Below, in pieces: positions 56,359-64,000 of a DNA stretch of 64,000 nt. Location of the stretch: assembly GCF_027942295.1 (NCBI RefSeq), contig NZ_CP101416.1, positions 372,001-436,000 on the forward strand. Direction: 5' to 3'. The notes under the pieces are model-generated. The model did not search any database and had not been told where the DNA came from. It saw only the letters and a program-made list of their open reading frames with translations. The position numbers and the translations under genes are program-made. Origin of the DNA: Pseudanabaena sp. Chao 1811 (GTDB taxonomy: Bacteria > Cyanobacteriota > Cyanobacteriia > Pseudanabaenales > Pseudanabaenaceae). Each line of letters begins with the position of its first letter. The first letter of the stretch is position 1.

Positions 56359-56505
56359 TTACCATTTCAGACATTCCCAATCTTCTTCATCTACGATTGG
56401 GCTAACAATATCGCCTAATGTTTTGCCTTTACCAGCCATGTCAGGGATAGGAAAGCGAAGGTGGGATAATCGCACGGGTAATTGAGCATCAATGAGAAAT
56501 TTCAT
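56359..56505 (-). pseudogene. remnant of a PIN-like (DUF5615) toxin
   Basis: 48 residues. MKFLIDAQLPVRL is the start of DUF5615 PIN-like toxins, which follow DUF433 antitoxins as here (start overlaps the DUF433 stop). The catalytic remainder is absent, and the tail (FPIPDMAGKGKTLGDIVSPI and onward) looks like the C-terminus of another small gene. Probably inactive. Confidence 0.6.
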
Positions 56506-56729
56506 GCGAGAACCTTGTGGATGCTCTTTACTTGGCTAAGTTTTGTGGCATAGGCGAGGACTGCAAAAATATCATCTTGCTCTAGATCGTCATAGTCTTC
56601 TAGGATTTCTTCGGTGGTCATGCCTGAACTGAGGAGTTCTAAGATCATCTCAACGGGATAGCGCAGACCTCTGATGCAGGGTTTACCATGACAGATATTC
56701 CAGTCTAAGGTGATGCGTTGTAGTAGCAT
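56502..56729 (-). CDS. DUF433 antitoxin-like protein
   Basis: 75 residues, RITLDWNICHGKPCIRGLRY PVE then a helix-turn-helix with GMTTEEILEDYDDLEQDDI, a DUF433 signature. Usually the antitoxin of DUF5615/PIN-like toxins; its toxin here is a stump. Confidence 0.88.
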   Translation of the reverse strand: MLLQRITLDWNICHGKPCIRGLRYPVEMILELLSSGMTTEEILEDYDDLEQDDIFAVLAYATKLSQVKSIHKVLA

Positions 56730-56941
56730 ATCTAGAGATTTCTTGTTGAATCAGTTAAAACGATTTTACTCTGGTTACATAGAAAGAGATTTTTCAAATT
56801 CTTGTTTTTTACTAGAGATTAAAGAACGTAGGCAATCGCCTTTTTCCTGTTGTTTCCTCTCCTCAGGTTGATTATAGATAATTTTAGGAAACAAATGTTA
56901 GTATAAATATTAGCTAAAATTAAGCCATAACGTTTCCAGAT

Positions 56942-57276
56942 ATGCCGCTAAGTTGGAATGAGATTAAGCAAAGGGTAATCGCCTTGAGTCATAGCAGGAG
57001 GAAGAGGCAAATGCTTGGACAAGGGAGTTTTTAATTCCATCAGAGTATGATGCAGATTTATCTACACTGAGATCGCGTGACGATGTAATTGGTTTTGCTG
57101 AGAGGCTTGGGATTCACGCTGGGATTGTAGTTGGACGACTACAGTATGACAAAATTATTGAGCATAATAGTAAGTTGAATGCTTTAAAAGTAAGCCTCAA
57201 TCCTAAAAATCAAAAATTTTCCTATTTCAAAATTTTAACCACTCTTGATTTCAGTACTTCCAAAATCCATATTTAA
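56942..57276 (+). pseudogene. fused remnants: type I methylase N-terminus and ImmA/IrrE-like C-terminus
   Basis: MPLSWNEIKQRVIALSH from 56942 resembles the N-terminus of type I restriction methylases. In another frame from 56998, EEEANAWTREFLIPSEYDAD and RLGIHAGIVVGRLQYDKII resemble the C-terminal half of ImmA/IrrE metalloprotease (HigA-like) proteins, ending at TAA 57274. Neither is complete, suggesting a deletion joining two genes. Confidence 0.55.
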
Positions 57277-57289
57277 CGGAAACATTGAT

Positions 57290-57940
57290 ATGTATAACTT
57301 GACTGACTCTCAAAAAAAATTTGTAAAGTGGTTAGTTCAAAATGTTAGAGAGAAAAAACTAGATGAGGAATTTCATATACAATGGTCTTTCACCCCTTTC
57401 GATGAGTTGATACCAATTTGCCTATCGAATTATAGGGGAACAGATCAAGAATTGCAGAATATAGATATATCGAAGGGCTGTATAAATGCCTTAGCTATGC
57501 ATAAGTTACTTCTTTATCAAGTCCTCCAATCAGATCAAGATGGATCTTATATAAATGGTGAAATAAAACTTCCTCGCCCCGAAATTTGGAATTGTACTTT
57601 AACAAGCGATATTTACAAAGCTGTAGATAATGATTTCGAGAATCCAGAACTACCAAAATCACCAAGGCATAAGCAAAATCCTTGGACATCAGGCTCATTT
57701 TATTTGTTTGCTCTTGTTGTTGTCTCAGCATCATTTGCTGTCATAAGTGCTTATATACCTTGGTACATTATTCCTATTCTTCTCATAGCTGCAATTATAG
57801 CTTTAGGAGTCATTGGTGCGTTTCAACTTCGGATGGATGGAGAACTAAATGAATCAAACTTCCTAACTCTCATGATTGAGACTTATAAACGCTTGCCATT
57901 GTTGGTTCAATACAAAACTAAACCACCCATCGAAAAGTAA
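57290..57940 (+). CDS. two-helix membrane protein of unknown function
   Basis: 216 residues from ATG 57290 (GGAA 9 bases upstream). A soluble N-terminal part (YNLTDSQKKFVKWLVQNVRE) of about 130 residues, then a helical hairpin (SFYLFALVVVSASFAVISAY and YIIPILLIAAIIALGVIGAF), then a short cytoplasmic tail with LTLMIETYKRLPLL. The layout recalls membrane-tail effectors in cyanobacterial conflict genes, which I cannot verify. AT-rich relative to ndh genes. Confidence 0.6.
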   Translation: MYNLTDSQKKFVKWLVQNVREKKLDEEFHIQWSFTPFDELIPICLSNYRGTDQELQNIDISKGCINALAMHKLLLYQVLQSDQDGSYINGEIKLPRPEIWNCTLTSDIYKAVDNDFENPELPKSPRHKQNPWTSGSFYLFALVVVSASFAVISAYIPWYIIPILLIAAIIALGVIGAFQLRMDGELNESNFLTLMIETYKRLPLLVQYKTKPPIEK

Positions 57941-57958
57941 TTTAAAAACTGCAAAATC

Positions 57959-58198
57959 ATGCAAACACTAACTAAAATCGAAGAAACATTAATCGCAGTT
58001 ATCAAAACTTTACCACCTGAAAAACAGCAAGCACTATTAGAGTTTGCTGAGTTTTTGCAAGCCAAAACATCGTCTAAAGCCTCAAGCAAAAGTATCAAAG
58101 GCTTATGGGCAAATACAGATATTAACCTCACCGAAGAAGAACTCGCCACAACCAGAAAAGAAATGTGGGTAGACTTTCCCAAAGATATTGCAATCTAA
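57959..58198 (+). CDS. DUF2281-type antitoxin-like protein
   Basis: 79 residues, LIAVIKTLPPEKQQALLEFA EFLQ then a C-terminal acidic end (SKSIKGLWANTDINLTEEEL), as in DUF2281 antitoxins. A matching toxin is not adjacent. The first codons recur at 62466. Confidence 0.8.
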   Translation: MQTLTKIEETLIAVIKTLPPEKQQALLEFAEFLQAKTSSKASSKSIKGLWANTDINLTEEELATTRKEMWVDFPKDIAI

Positions 58199-58226
58199 AA
58201 CTTATCCAATATTCAGACAATTTGGT

Positions 58227-58274
58227 AGCTTTAAAAACAGGTGTGTTTAAACAATCGTCTGATATGGCGATCGC
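58227..58274. repeat. 48-bp island repeat, copy 1
   Basis: AGCTTTAAAA...AAACAATCGTCTGATATGGC then GATCGC. Related to 58893 and 62380; all three sit beside toxin-antitoxin genes. Confidence 0.75.
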
Positions 58275-58281
58275 CTCTAAT

Positions 58282-58563
58282 TCAATAATGATATCTACAT
58301 TGCAAAAATTTAATGTAATTTTGCTCAACTAGATAGACCAATCGATGCTCTTGAGTAATACGGCGCGACCAAATACCAGAGCCAAGATATTTCAAGGGTT
58401 CAGGCTTCCCAATTCCGTTAAAAGGATCGCACATAACTGCATCAACTAAATCCATTACTCGCAAAGCTACCTTACGATCAACAGAAATCCAATGGGTTAA
58501 ATCTGTACGAAAATCTTGATCGAAAATAGATTCTCTACTTAATGGAGCATTACTCTTTGACAA
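58282..58563 (-). CDS. Txe/YoeB-family toxin
   Basis: 93 residues with GIGKPEPLKYLGSGIWSRRI then TQEHRLVYLV and a C-terminal CRYHY, the YoeB pattern. Overlaps the Phd-like antitoxin by 14 bases. Confidence 0.9.
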   Translation of the reverse strand: MSKSNAPLSRESIFDQDFRTDLTHWISVDRKVALRVMDLVDAVMCDPFNGIGKPEPLKYLGSGIWSRRITQEHRLVYLVEQNYIKFLQCRYHY

Positions 58564-58834
58564 GTCCTAACTCCCTGCGTAAATCAACAGGTGTTTGAGA
58601 AATTTCTGCATTTGTTCTAGCGCGACTAATAGCATTTAACAAACGTTCCGCATTTTTAGGAGATCGCAAAAGATGCATAGTTTCTAACAAGCTTTCTAAC
58701 TCATCAGCAGCAATCAAGGCAACATTCTCACCACTTTGACTTTTGATGTAGATAATCTCGCGATCATTAACAACGCGATCGAGTAATAGATTTAAGTTTG
58801 GCGTTGTCTGTGCATAGCTAGTTTCAACAATCAT
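58550..58834 (-). CDS. Phd/YefM-family antitoxin
   Basis: 94 residues. NLNLLLDRVVNDREIIYIK and VALIAADELESLLETMHLLR are the Phd/YefM fold, followed by a disordered C-terminus that should wrap the toxin. Confidence 0.9.
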   Translation of the reverse strand: MIVETSYAQTTPNLNLLLDRVVNDREIIYIKSQSGENVALIAADELESLLETMHLLRSPKNAERLLNAISRARTNAEISQTPVDLRRELGLVKE

Positions 58835-58892
58835 AATGACTTCCTGAAATCTTATTAAGATTATAGTCGGTTCCTTAAAAACTAAGGCATAA

Positions 58893-58932
58893 AGCTTTAA
58901 AAGCAGATGTAATTAAACAATCGACTGATATG
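58893..58932. repeat. 48-bp island repeat, copy 2, split by IS256
   Basis: AGCTTTAAAAGCAGATGTAA... to CTGATATG (58925-58932). It continues as GCGATCG at 61603-61609 after the composite IS256 and the duplicated CTGATATG (61595-61602). Confidence 0.85.
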
Positions 58933-59698
58933 GAGACTGTCAAGTAAAATGTGTAAAGTCTAGAAGCTAGACGTGGAGACGATCCTCGAAGAGGATGGCA
59001 AAGCGATTAAGAGCAGGTTTCCAATCACGAATCGGCATCGTCCACTTCTTCGAGATATTCCGCATTGCTAAATAAACGAGCTTGAAAGCAGCATCATCAG
59101 AGGGAAAAATCTGTTGGGATTTAATCACCTTCCGCAAACTACTGTTCATCGACTCAATCGCATTGGTGGTATAAATCGCCCTGCGAATCTCGGTCGGGAA
59201 AGCAAAGAAGGGGATAATGTTTGCCCAATGACTGCGCCAAGACTTGGAGATTGATGGATATTGCTTGTCCCACTTTTCAGCAAAGAGTTCGAGATTAAAC
59301 TCAGCCTCCGATTCCGTCGCCGCGCTATAAATAGCCTTGAGGTCAGCACAAACTTGCTTGCGTTGTTGCCAAGGTACAAAAGCGACCGAGTTTCTGACCA
59401 TGTGGACAATGCATAACTGCACCTGAGTTTTAGGAAATACCGTCTCAATCGCATTAGGGAAACCAGTCAAGCCATCGACACAGGCAATCAAAATATCTTT
59501 GACCCCACGGTTGTGAATTTCGGTGAGTACTGACAACCAGAATTTCGCACCTTCATTCGGAGAAATCCACATACCCAGTAATTCCTTGTACCCGTCCATA
59601 TTCACGCCCAAGGCAAAGTACAAGGATTTGTTAATCACTCTGCCATTGTCTCGGACTTTGATGACTAGACAGTCCAGAAAGACGATTGGATAGACTGC

Positions 59699-61025
59699 GA
59701 GAGTGTAAAGTGAAGTGTGTAAAGTCTGGGATATATACAGAGAGATGATCTAGACACACAATTACCAACACTAAAACTGATGAATATACGCAAAGAATTG
59801 CTCGACGAATTGCTGCAAGAATGTAAAACACCACCTGACCTATTCGGAGAAGGAGGCATTCTGAAGCAACTGACGACCGCATTAGTGGAGCGAGCATTGG
59901 AAGCAGAACTATCCATGCATCTGGGCTACGGAAAACATGAACCAAGACCAGAAGGACAAACTAACAGTCGCAATGGCTATAGCCAGAAAAAAGTGCAAGG
60001 TGACTTTGGCGTAGCCGAAATCGCAGTCCCCCGAGATCGGCAAGGGGAGTTTGAACCGCAGATGGTGAAGAAAGGACAAAGTCGCTTGTCAGGACTAGAT
60101 GAAAAGATCATTGCTCTCTACGCACGAGGTATGAGTGTCAGGGATATTCAAGCCCAGTTGCAAGAAATGTATGGTGTTGAAGTATCACCAACACTTATTT
60201 CCAATGTTACAGATGCAGTAATTGACGAGGTGAAGCAATGGCAAAACCGTCCCCTTGAAGCAGTCTATCCAATCGTCTTTCTGGACTGTCTAGTCATCAA
60301 AGTCCGAGACAATGGCAGAGTGATTAACAAATCCTTGTACTTTGCCTTGGGCGTGAATATGGACGGGTACAAGGAATTACTGGGTATGTGGATTTCTCCG
60401 AATGAAGGTGCGAAATTCTGGTTGTCAGTACTCACCGAAATTCACAACCGTGGGGTCAAAGATATTTTGATTGCCTGTGTCGATGGCTTGACTGGTTTCC
60501 CTAATGCGATTGAGACGGTATTTCCTAAAACTCAGGTGCAGTTATGCATTGTCCACATGGTCAGAAACTCGGTCGCTTTTGTACCTTGGCAACAACGCAA
60601 GCAAGTTTGTGCTGACCTCAAGGCTATTTATAGCGCGGCGACGGAATCGGAGGCTGAGTTTAATCTCGAACTCTTTGCTGAAAAGTGGGACAAGCAATAT
60701 CCATCAATCTCCAAGTCTTGGCGCAGTCATTGGGCAAACATTATCCCCTTCTTTGCTTTCCCGACCGAGATTCGCAGGGCGATTTATACCACCAATGCGA
60801 TTGAGTCGATGAACAGTAGTTTGCGGAAGGTGATTAAATCCCAACAGATTTTTCCCTCTGATGATGCTGCTTTCAAGCTCGTTTATTTAGCAATGCGGAA
60901 TATCTCGAAGAAGTGGACGATGCCGATTCGTGATTGGAAACCTGCTCTTAATCGCTTTGCCATCCTCTTCGAGGATCGTCTCCACGTCTAGCTTCTAGAC
61001 TTTACACATTTTACTTGACAGTCTC
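59699..61025 (+). mobile_element. IS256-family element, copy 3 (inner)
   Basis: 1327 bp, opposite orientation to its host, flanked by the 8-bp duplication TAGACTGC (59691-59698, 61026-61033). Confidence 0.96.
59780..60991 (+). CDS. IS256-family transposase (inner copy)
   Basis: 403 residues, complete, with the catalytic D, D, E motifs as in copy 1. Has ELSMHLGYG where the others have ELSTHLGYG. Confidence 0.95.
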   Translation: MNIRKELLDELLQECKTPPDLFGEGGILKQLTTALVERALEAELSMHLGYGKHEPRPEGQTNSRNGYSQKKVQGDFGVAEIAVPRDRQGEFEPQMVKKGQSRLSGLDEKIIALYARGMSVRDIQAQLQEMYGVEVSPTLISNVTDAVIDEVKQWQNRPLEAVYPIVFLDCLVIKVRDNGRVINKSLYFALGVNMDGYKELLGMWISPNEGAKFWLSVLTEIHNRGVKDILIACVDGLTGFPNAIETVFPKTQVQLCIVHMVRNSVAFVPWQQRKQVCADLKAIYSAATESEAEFNLELFAEKWDKQYPSISKSWRSHWANIIPFFAFPTEIRRAIYTTNAIESMNSSLRKVIKSQQIFPSDDAAFKLVYLAMRNISKKWTMPIRDWKPALNRFAILFEDRLHV

Positions 61026-61611
61026 TAGACTGCTTCAAGGGGACGGTTTTGCCATTGCTTCACCTCGTCAATTACTGCATCTGTAACATTGGAAATAAGT
61101 GTTGGTGATACTTCAACACCATACATTTCTTGCAACTGGGCTTGAATATCCCTGACACTCATACCTCGTGCGTAGAGAGCAATGATCTTTTCATCTAGTC
61201 CTGACAAGCGACTTTGTCCTTTCTTCACCATCTGCGGTTCAAACTCCCCTTGCCGATCTCGGGGGACTGCGATTTCGGCTACGCCAAAGTCACCTTGCAC
61301 TTTTTTCTGGCTATAGCCATTGCGACTGTTGGTTTGTCCTTCTGGTCTTGGTTCGTGCTTACCGTATCCCAGATGGGTTGATAGTTCTGCTTCCAAGGCT
61401 CTCTCCACCAACGCGGTTGTCAGTTGTTTCAGAATGCCTCCTTCTCCGAATAGGTCAGGTGGTGTTTTACATTCTTGCAGCAATTCGTCGAGCAATTCTT
61501 TGCGTATATTCATCAGTTTTAGTGTTGGTAATTGTGTGTCTAGATCATCTCTCTGTATATATCCCAGACTTTACACACTTCACTTTACACTCTCCTGATA
61601 TGGCGATCGTT

Positions 61612-61941
61612 TTACCTACTCACAACCTGAGTACGCGCCTGAGAACGAGATTTAGGCTTATCTTTTACCACAATCTCCACATCACGACCTAGAGAATTTA
61701 AAAACCTAAACAACCTCACAGTCGAGAATCCTGATAACTTGCCATTGATCAAAGCCGACATCTTAGGCTGATCAATTCCCAATAGTTTAGCCGCTTCAAC
61801 TTGAGTGATTCCTAATTTAGTAATGATACTGCTAATTTTGTAAGCAAGTTCTGCTTTGACCAGCAACTCATCAGAATTCTCTAATCCCAAATCTGCAAAA
61901 ACATTACCACTGCTCTTTTGTACCTTAATCTCTTCACCCAT
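61612..61941 (-). CDS. HigA-type (XRE) antitoxin
   Basis: 109 residues with a helix-turn-helix, ITQVEAAKLLGIDQPKMSAL INGKL, preceded by an N-terminal arm. Lies 13 bases after the toxin gene (toxin-first order, as in higBA). Confidence 0.88.
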   Translation of the reverse strand: MGEEIKVQKSSGNVFADLGLENSDELLVKAELAYKISSIITKLGITQVEAAKLLGIDQPKMSALINGKLSGFSTVRLFRFLNSLGRDVEIVVKDKPKSRSQARTQVVSR

Positions 61942-61954
61942 TTAGCACCTCTAT

Positions 61955-62326
61955 TTATTTCTTGTTGTAATGCTCAGCATAGTGTTCTTTAGCCCGTTTT
62001 AGTCTTGCCTCAATCAAATCCATATCTTGCTTTGGAGTAGCAATGCCCTGTTTCGATTTCTTTTGAAAGGAATGCAAAACATAAACAACATCAGCAAATT
62101 TGATCGTATAAACTGCCCGATAAGTGTCTCCATCAAAATCTTCTACTATTTCCACAACTCCAGCACCTTTAAAACCTTTAAGTGGCTTAGCAGAAGGATG
62201 TTTATCTCCACATTGAGCGATGTACAAAGCATAACCCACAACTTGCTGAACCTCGTCTGGGAAATCTTTTAAATCATCTAGCGAACTCCCAATCCACTCA
62301 ACAGATTTCAACGGTAAAATACTCAC
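61955..62326 (-). CDS. HigB/RelE-like toxin
   Basis: 123 residues with SAKPLKGFKGAGVVEIVEDF DGDTYRAVYTIKF and VLHSFQKKSKQGIATPKQD, typical of the phage-derived gp49-like HigB family. First gene of the pair. Confidence 0.9.
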   Translation of the reverse strand: MSILPLKSVEWIGSSLDDLKDFPDEVQQVVGYALYIAQCGDKHPSAKPLKGFKGAGVVEIVEDFDGDTYRAVYTIKFADVVYVLHSFQKKSKQGIATPKQDMDLIEARLKRAKEHYAEHYNKK

Positions 62327-62379
62327 ATTACAAATATGCTAACACTAGCATATCGCATAAAATTAATATTGTGGCATAA

Positions 62380-62427
62380 AGCTTTAAAAGCAGATGTAGT
62401 TAAACAATCGTCTGATATGGCGATCGC
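62380..62427. repeat. 48-bp island repeat, copy 3
   Basis: AGCTTTAAAAGCAGATGTAG... to GGCGATCGC, upstream of the DUF2281 remnant. Reads without a stop as ALKADVVKQSSDMAIA in one frame. Confidence 0.8.
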
Positions 62428-62465
62428 GAATCTTTACTATTACTTCAATTAGATAATTCAAGACT

Positions 62466-62512
62466 ATGCAAACACTACCTAAAATCGAAGAAATATTAAT
62501 CGCAGTTATCAA
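62466..62512 (+). pseudogene. 5' stump of a DUF2281 antitoxin gene
   Basis: MQTLPKIEEILIAVIK matches the start of the gene at 57959, then is cut by the small inverted-repeat element. Confidence 0.8.
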
Positions 62513-62610
62513 GGCACTGGTCAGTTAAATCGTGATAGACATATTTGAGTCTTTTTTATCGACATGAAATGGACGTTTCAGAACTCATCCCACATTAGCT
62601 GACCAGTGCC
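62513..62610. mobile_element. 98-bp MITE-like element
   Basis: Terminal inverted repeats GGCACTGGTCAG (plus T/C mismatch and T). Non-coding; no clear target duplication. It separates the DUF2281 stump from the ndhJ fragment. Confidence 0.7.
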
Positions 62611-62612
62611 TA

Positions 62613-62820
62613 GGTTTAACTGCTTGATGGTGCAATGTGGTGATGACGCTTGCTGGTGATCGTTTGCTAAGTGGCATCTCGCCAAGCTGACCGATGAGGG
62701 CATTGATAAAAGCGATCGCCTTGAGGCAGGAGGATTCTTATGCCCAAAGCCTGGATCGGCTATCCGATGCGAAAGGATTATGTCACGCCAGACTTTTACG
62801 AGTTACAAGACGCATATTAA
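62613..62820 (+). pseudogene. damaged duplicate of the ndhJ 3' end
   Basis: Matches ndhJ from about 55178 to its TAA, with about 135 bp missing after GATCGCCTTGAGG and several small changes upstream; [22 protein letters not shown] is still readable at the end. No start, not functional. Confidence 0.92.
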
Positions 62821-62856
62821 GAAGGAAGCACCCAATGGGTGCTTCTTTCTTAATAT
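62814..62856. repeat. 43-bp palindrome, AAT loop (duplicate)
   Basis: Copy of 55521-55563 with one G-T pair. Confidence 0.92.
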
Positions 62857-62891
62857 GGAAGGGGCGGCGCATTGCGCCGCCCCTTCCATAT
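62853..62891. repeat. 39-bp perfect palindrome, ATT loop (duplicate)
   Basis: Arms ATATGGAAGGGGCGGCGC; differs from 55560-55598 at two positions, each changed in both arms so that pairing stays perfect. Confidence 0.94.
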
Positions 62892-63574
62892 TATGTGACT
62901 ACGACATTAGCCCTCACCCATTTCCGAAATTCTCTTAAAGCTCCACTTTCTCCTAAAGTTAAGCGTTGCTGCACATATTCGACAATAATCGCGGCGGGTA
63001 AATCAGGAAAGGCTAAACTCTTCTCAATCGGTTTATATTCTCCATTCTCTAGAGCCAGAAATTCTAAGCTATAGCCATCATAGCGCCACACTTCAGGCAC
63101 ACCAAGTAAGGCATATATCGGTAAACGGCGATCGCTTGGATTGGTGATATCAACTTCTAAAACTAAATCAGGCGGTGGATCTTGCCCAACAATCACATTC
63201 TCTTGAGCGCGAATCCTTAACTCATTTTTGAGGTAATAACAAGAATCTGGTTCCCCACCTATTTTTAGTTCAGGTATTTTCATTAGCAAAGAACCTAGAC
63301 ATCGCATATCAATTTCTAGTTCATCTACATAAACTGTTAATAATCTATCAAAAAAGCGACTGCTACCTTCGTGAAGTGAGAGGGGAGACATGATTTCGAG
63401 AGTGTCGTTGAGGTAATGAAATAAAGTCTTGCGGCGATCGCCTAGATCGGTAAGTAAATTTTCAAAAGTATGCCAACTAACGTTATGCAAAATCACGCGA
63501 TTTTCGGCAAGGGGGCGGTTTTGTTCAGCGATCGGCGATGGGGAATTAGTTTTTCTGATTGTTGTGGCGGTCAT
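62891..63574 (-). CDS. Uma2-family (DUF820) protein, duplicate
   Basis: 227 residues from ATG 63574 (GGAGGA eight bases upstream). Core PDSCYYLKNELRIRAQENVI and PPPDLVLEVDITNPSD. Paralogue of 55599-56282; the C-terminal half is nearly the same, the N-terminal half more diverged. Confidence 0.9.
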   Translation of the reverse strand: MTATTIRKTNSPSPIAEQNRPLAENRVILHNVSWHTFENLLTDLGDRRKTLFHYLNDTLEIMSPLSLHEGSSRFFDRLLTVYVDELEIDMRCLGSLLMKIPELKIGGEPDSCYYLKNELRIRAQENVIVGQDPPPDLVLEVDITNPSDRRLPIYALLGVPEVWRYDGYSLEFLALENGEYKPIEKSLAFPDLPAAIIVEYVQQRLTLGESGALREFRKWVRANVVVT

Positions 63575-63636
63575 AGTGATTTCCTCCAATCTGAATTAGA
63601 TCTAGCGATCGCGTACATTCTTACTCCTGTTAATTT

Positions 63637-63695
63637 TAACGTGAGTTCGATAACGCGCTTTGCGCCGCGCAAATGACGTTATCGAACTCACGTTA
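63637..63695. repeat. 59-bp palindromic element
   Basis: 19-bp perfect arms TAACGTGAGTTCGATAACG with a 21-base centre that forms a small stem (TTTGCG-CCG-CGCAAA). The ACGTGAGTTCGATAACG part also begins the 42.77-kb element. Confidence 0.88.
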
Positions 63696-63729
63696 TTTTA
63701 GAAATTTTTGGAAATTTTCAAAAAAGCTC

Positions 63730-63759
63730 TTGTCTAAATACACGCACTAGTATTAAGAT
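63730..63759 (+). promoter_or_regulatory. candidate tRNA-His promoter
   Basis: TTGTCT at 63730-63735 and TAAGAT at 63754-63759 with an 18-base spacer, about 15 bases before the tRNA. Confidence 0.5.
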
Positions 63760-63774
63760 AGATAACGGTTAAAT

Positions 63775-63848
63775 GGCGAGCGTAGCCAAGTGGTTAAGGC
63801 AGAGGTTTGTGGTTCCTCCACGCGTGGGTTCAATTCCCATCGTTCGCC
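63775..63848 (+). tRNA. tRNA-His (GTG)
   Basis: 74 nt including the encoded G-1, which pairs with C73. Acceptor GCGAGCG/CGTTCGC, anticodon loop TTGTGGT with GTG, T arm GTGGGTTCAATTCCCAT. The extra 5' G is diagnostic for tRNA-His. Confidence 0.95.
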
Positions 63849-63874
63849 CTTAAAAATTAAAACCATAAAAACCC

Positions 63875-63911
63875 AAAACAAAAGAGAGTGCCTAGCGCTC
63901 TCTTTTGTTTT
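63875..63911 (+). terminator. tRNA-His terminator palindrome
   Basis: 17-bp arms AAAACAAAAGAGAGTGC around CTA with one G-T pair, ending in a T tract. Confidence 0.75.
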
Positions 63912-64000
63912 TTGAGTATTTTGACGCTATCTCATGGGTCTAAAATTGCGAGAGAGTTTTATTTGTGTTTGGCAAACTTTCTCTTGGCAATTTTTAATTA

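Larger units (their letters stand above)
58967..61513 (-). pseudogene. IS256 transposase interrupted by another IS256 copy
   Basis: 5' part from 61513 ([13 protein letters not shown] to NRPLEAV) and 3' part to 58967 ([11 protein letters not shown] onward). Joined after removing 59699-61033, it gives a 403-residue protein as in copy 1. Inactive as it stands. Confidence 0.93.
58933..61594 (-). mobile_element. IS256-family element, copy 2, holding a second IS256 element
   Basis: Outer element, 1327 bp when the inner copy and one TAGACTGC are removed. Flanked by the 8-bp duplication CTGATATG (58925-58932, 61595-61602). Confidence 0.95.

Noticed and set aside
62694-63074. Open frame opposite the Uma2 duplicate
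   Set aside because: It is the antisense shadow of the Uma2 gene and ndhJ remnant; the same shadow occurs opposite the other Uma2 gene.

Overview
The window is chromosomal DNA of a cyanobacterium. It carries ndhC-ndhK-ndhJ, ycf4, ycf51, heme oxygenase, the acyl-ACP reductase / aldehyde deformylating oxygenase alkane pair, and cyanobacteria-only DUF families (DUF4079, DUF1517, DUF3124). The octamer GCGATCGC (HIP1) is very frequent in coding and non-coding DNA. A Pseudanabaena-like organism is my guess from memory of gene content, not a demonstrated assignment.

Layout. 0-9.8 kb: a potassium/cation block, with a P2-type cation ATPase convergent with a kdp operon (kdpA, kdpB, a KdpF/KdpG-like small protein, kdpC, a PD-(D/E)XK-like gene and a truncated kinase-less kdpD). 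9.9-19.4 kb: a decaying defence and mobile-element zone. A type IIG restriction-modification gene is broken by two identical IS630-family copies 24 bp apart plus a one-base frameshift. An IS256-family copy follows. A Uma2 gene is broken by two identical 144-bp MITEs, one of which holds a third identical IS630 copy. 19.5-55.5 kb: ordinary housekeeping DNA (msrP, rnhB, pdhB, gshB, aar, ado, glyS, ycf4, a RibD-C reductase, two GT39 glycosyltransferases, an EamA transporter, a GAF-GGDEF-EAL protein, alpha carbonic anhydrase, glutathione reductase, heme oxygenase, ndhCKJ, tRNA-Pro, tRNA-Asn). 55.5-63.7 kb: an accessory island between two diverged copies of an ndhJ-3'-end/double-hairpin/Uma2 block. 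It contains four toxin-antitoxin type loci, remnants of others, and an IS256 element inserted in another IS256 element. tRNA-His closes the window.

The most unusual feature is a set of about 30 long palindromes, mostly perfect or with G-T wobbles, in intergenic DNA. Arms are 7-27 bp, usually separated by exactly three bases (TTT, AAA, GAA, TTC, TAA, TTA, TGA, GTA, ATT, AAT, TGC, ATC). The arm sequences are mostly unrelated between sites. Neighbouring palindromes sometimes share an arm (X-X'-X chains). In the duplicated ndhJ-Uma2 block the same palindrome differs between copies by two fully compensated base-pair changes. Some palindromes sit inside MITE-like elements, at least one of which has an end resembling the local IS630 inverted repeat.

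Functionally, kdpABFC is a high-affinity K+ pump that a truncated KdpD may help regulate. aar and ado turn fatty acyl-ACP into alkanes. ndhCKJ form part of the peripheral arm of the NDH-1 photosynthetic complex I. Several insertions can be undone on paper: removing each element plus one target-site duplication restores uninterrupted reading frames, which is strong internal evidence for the boundaries given.
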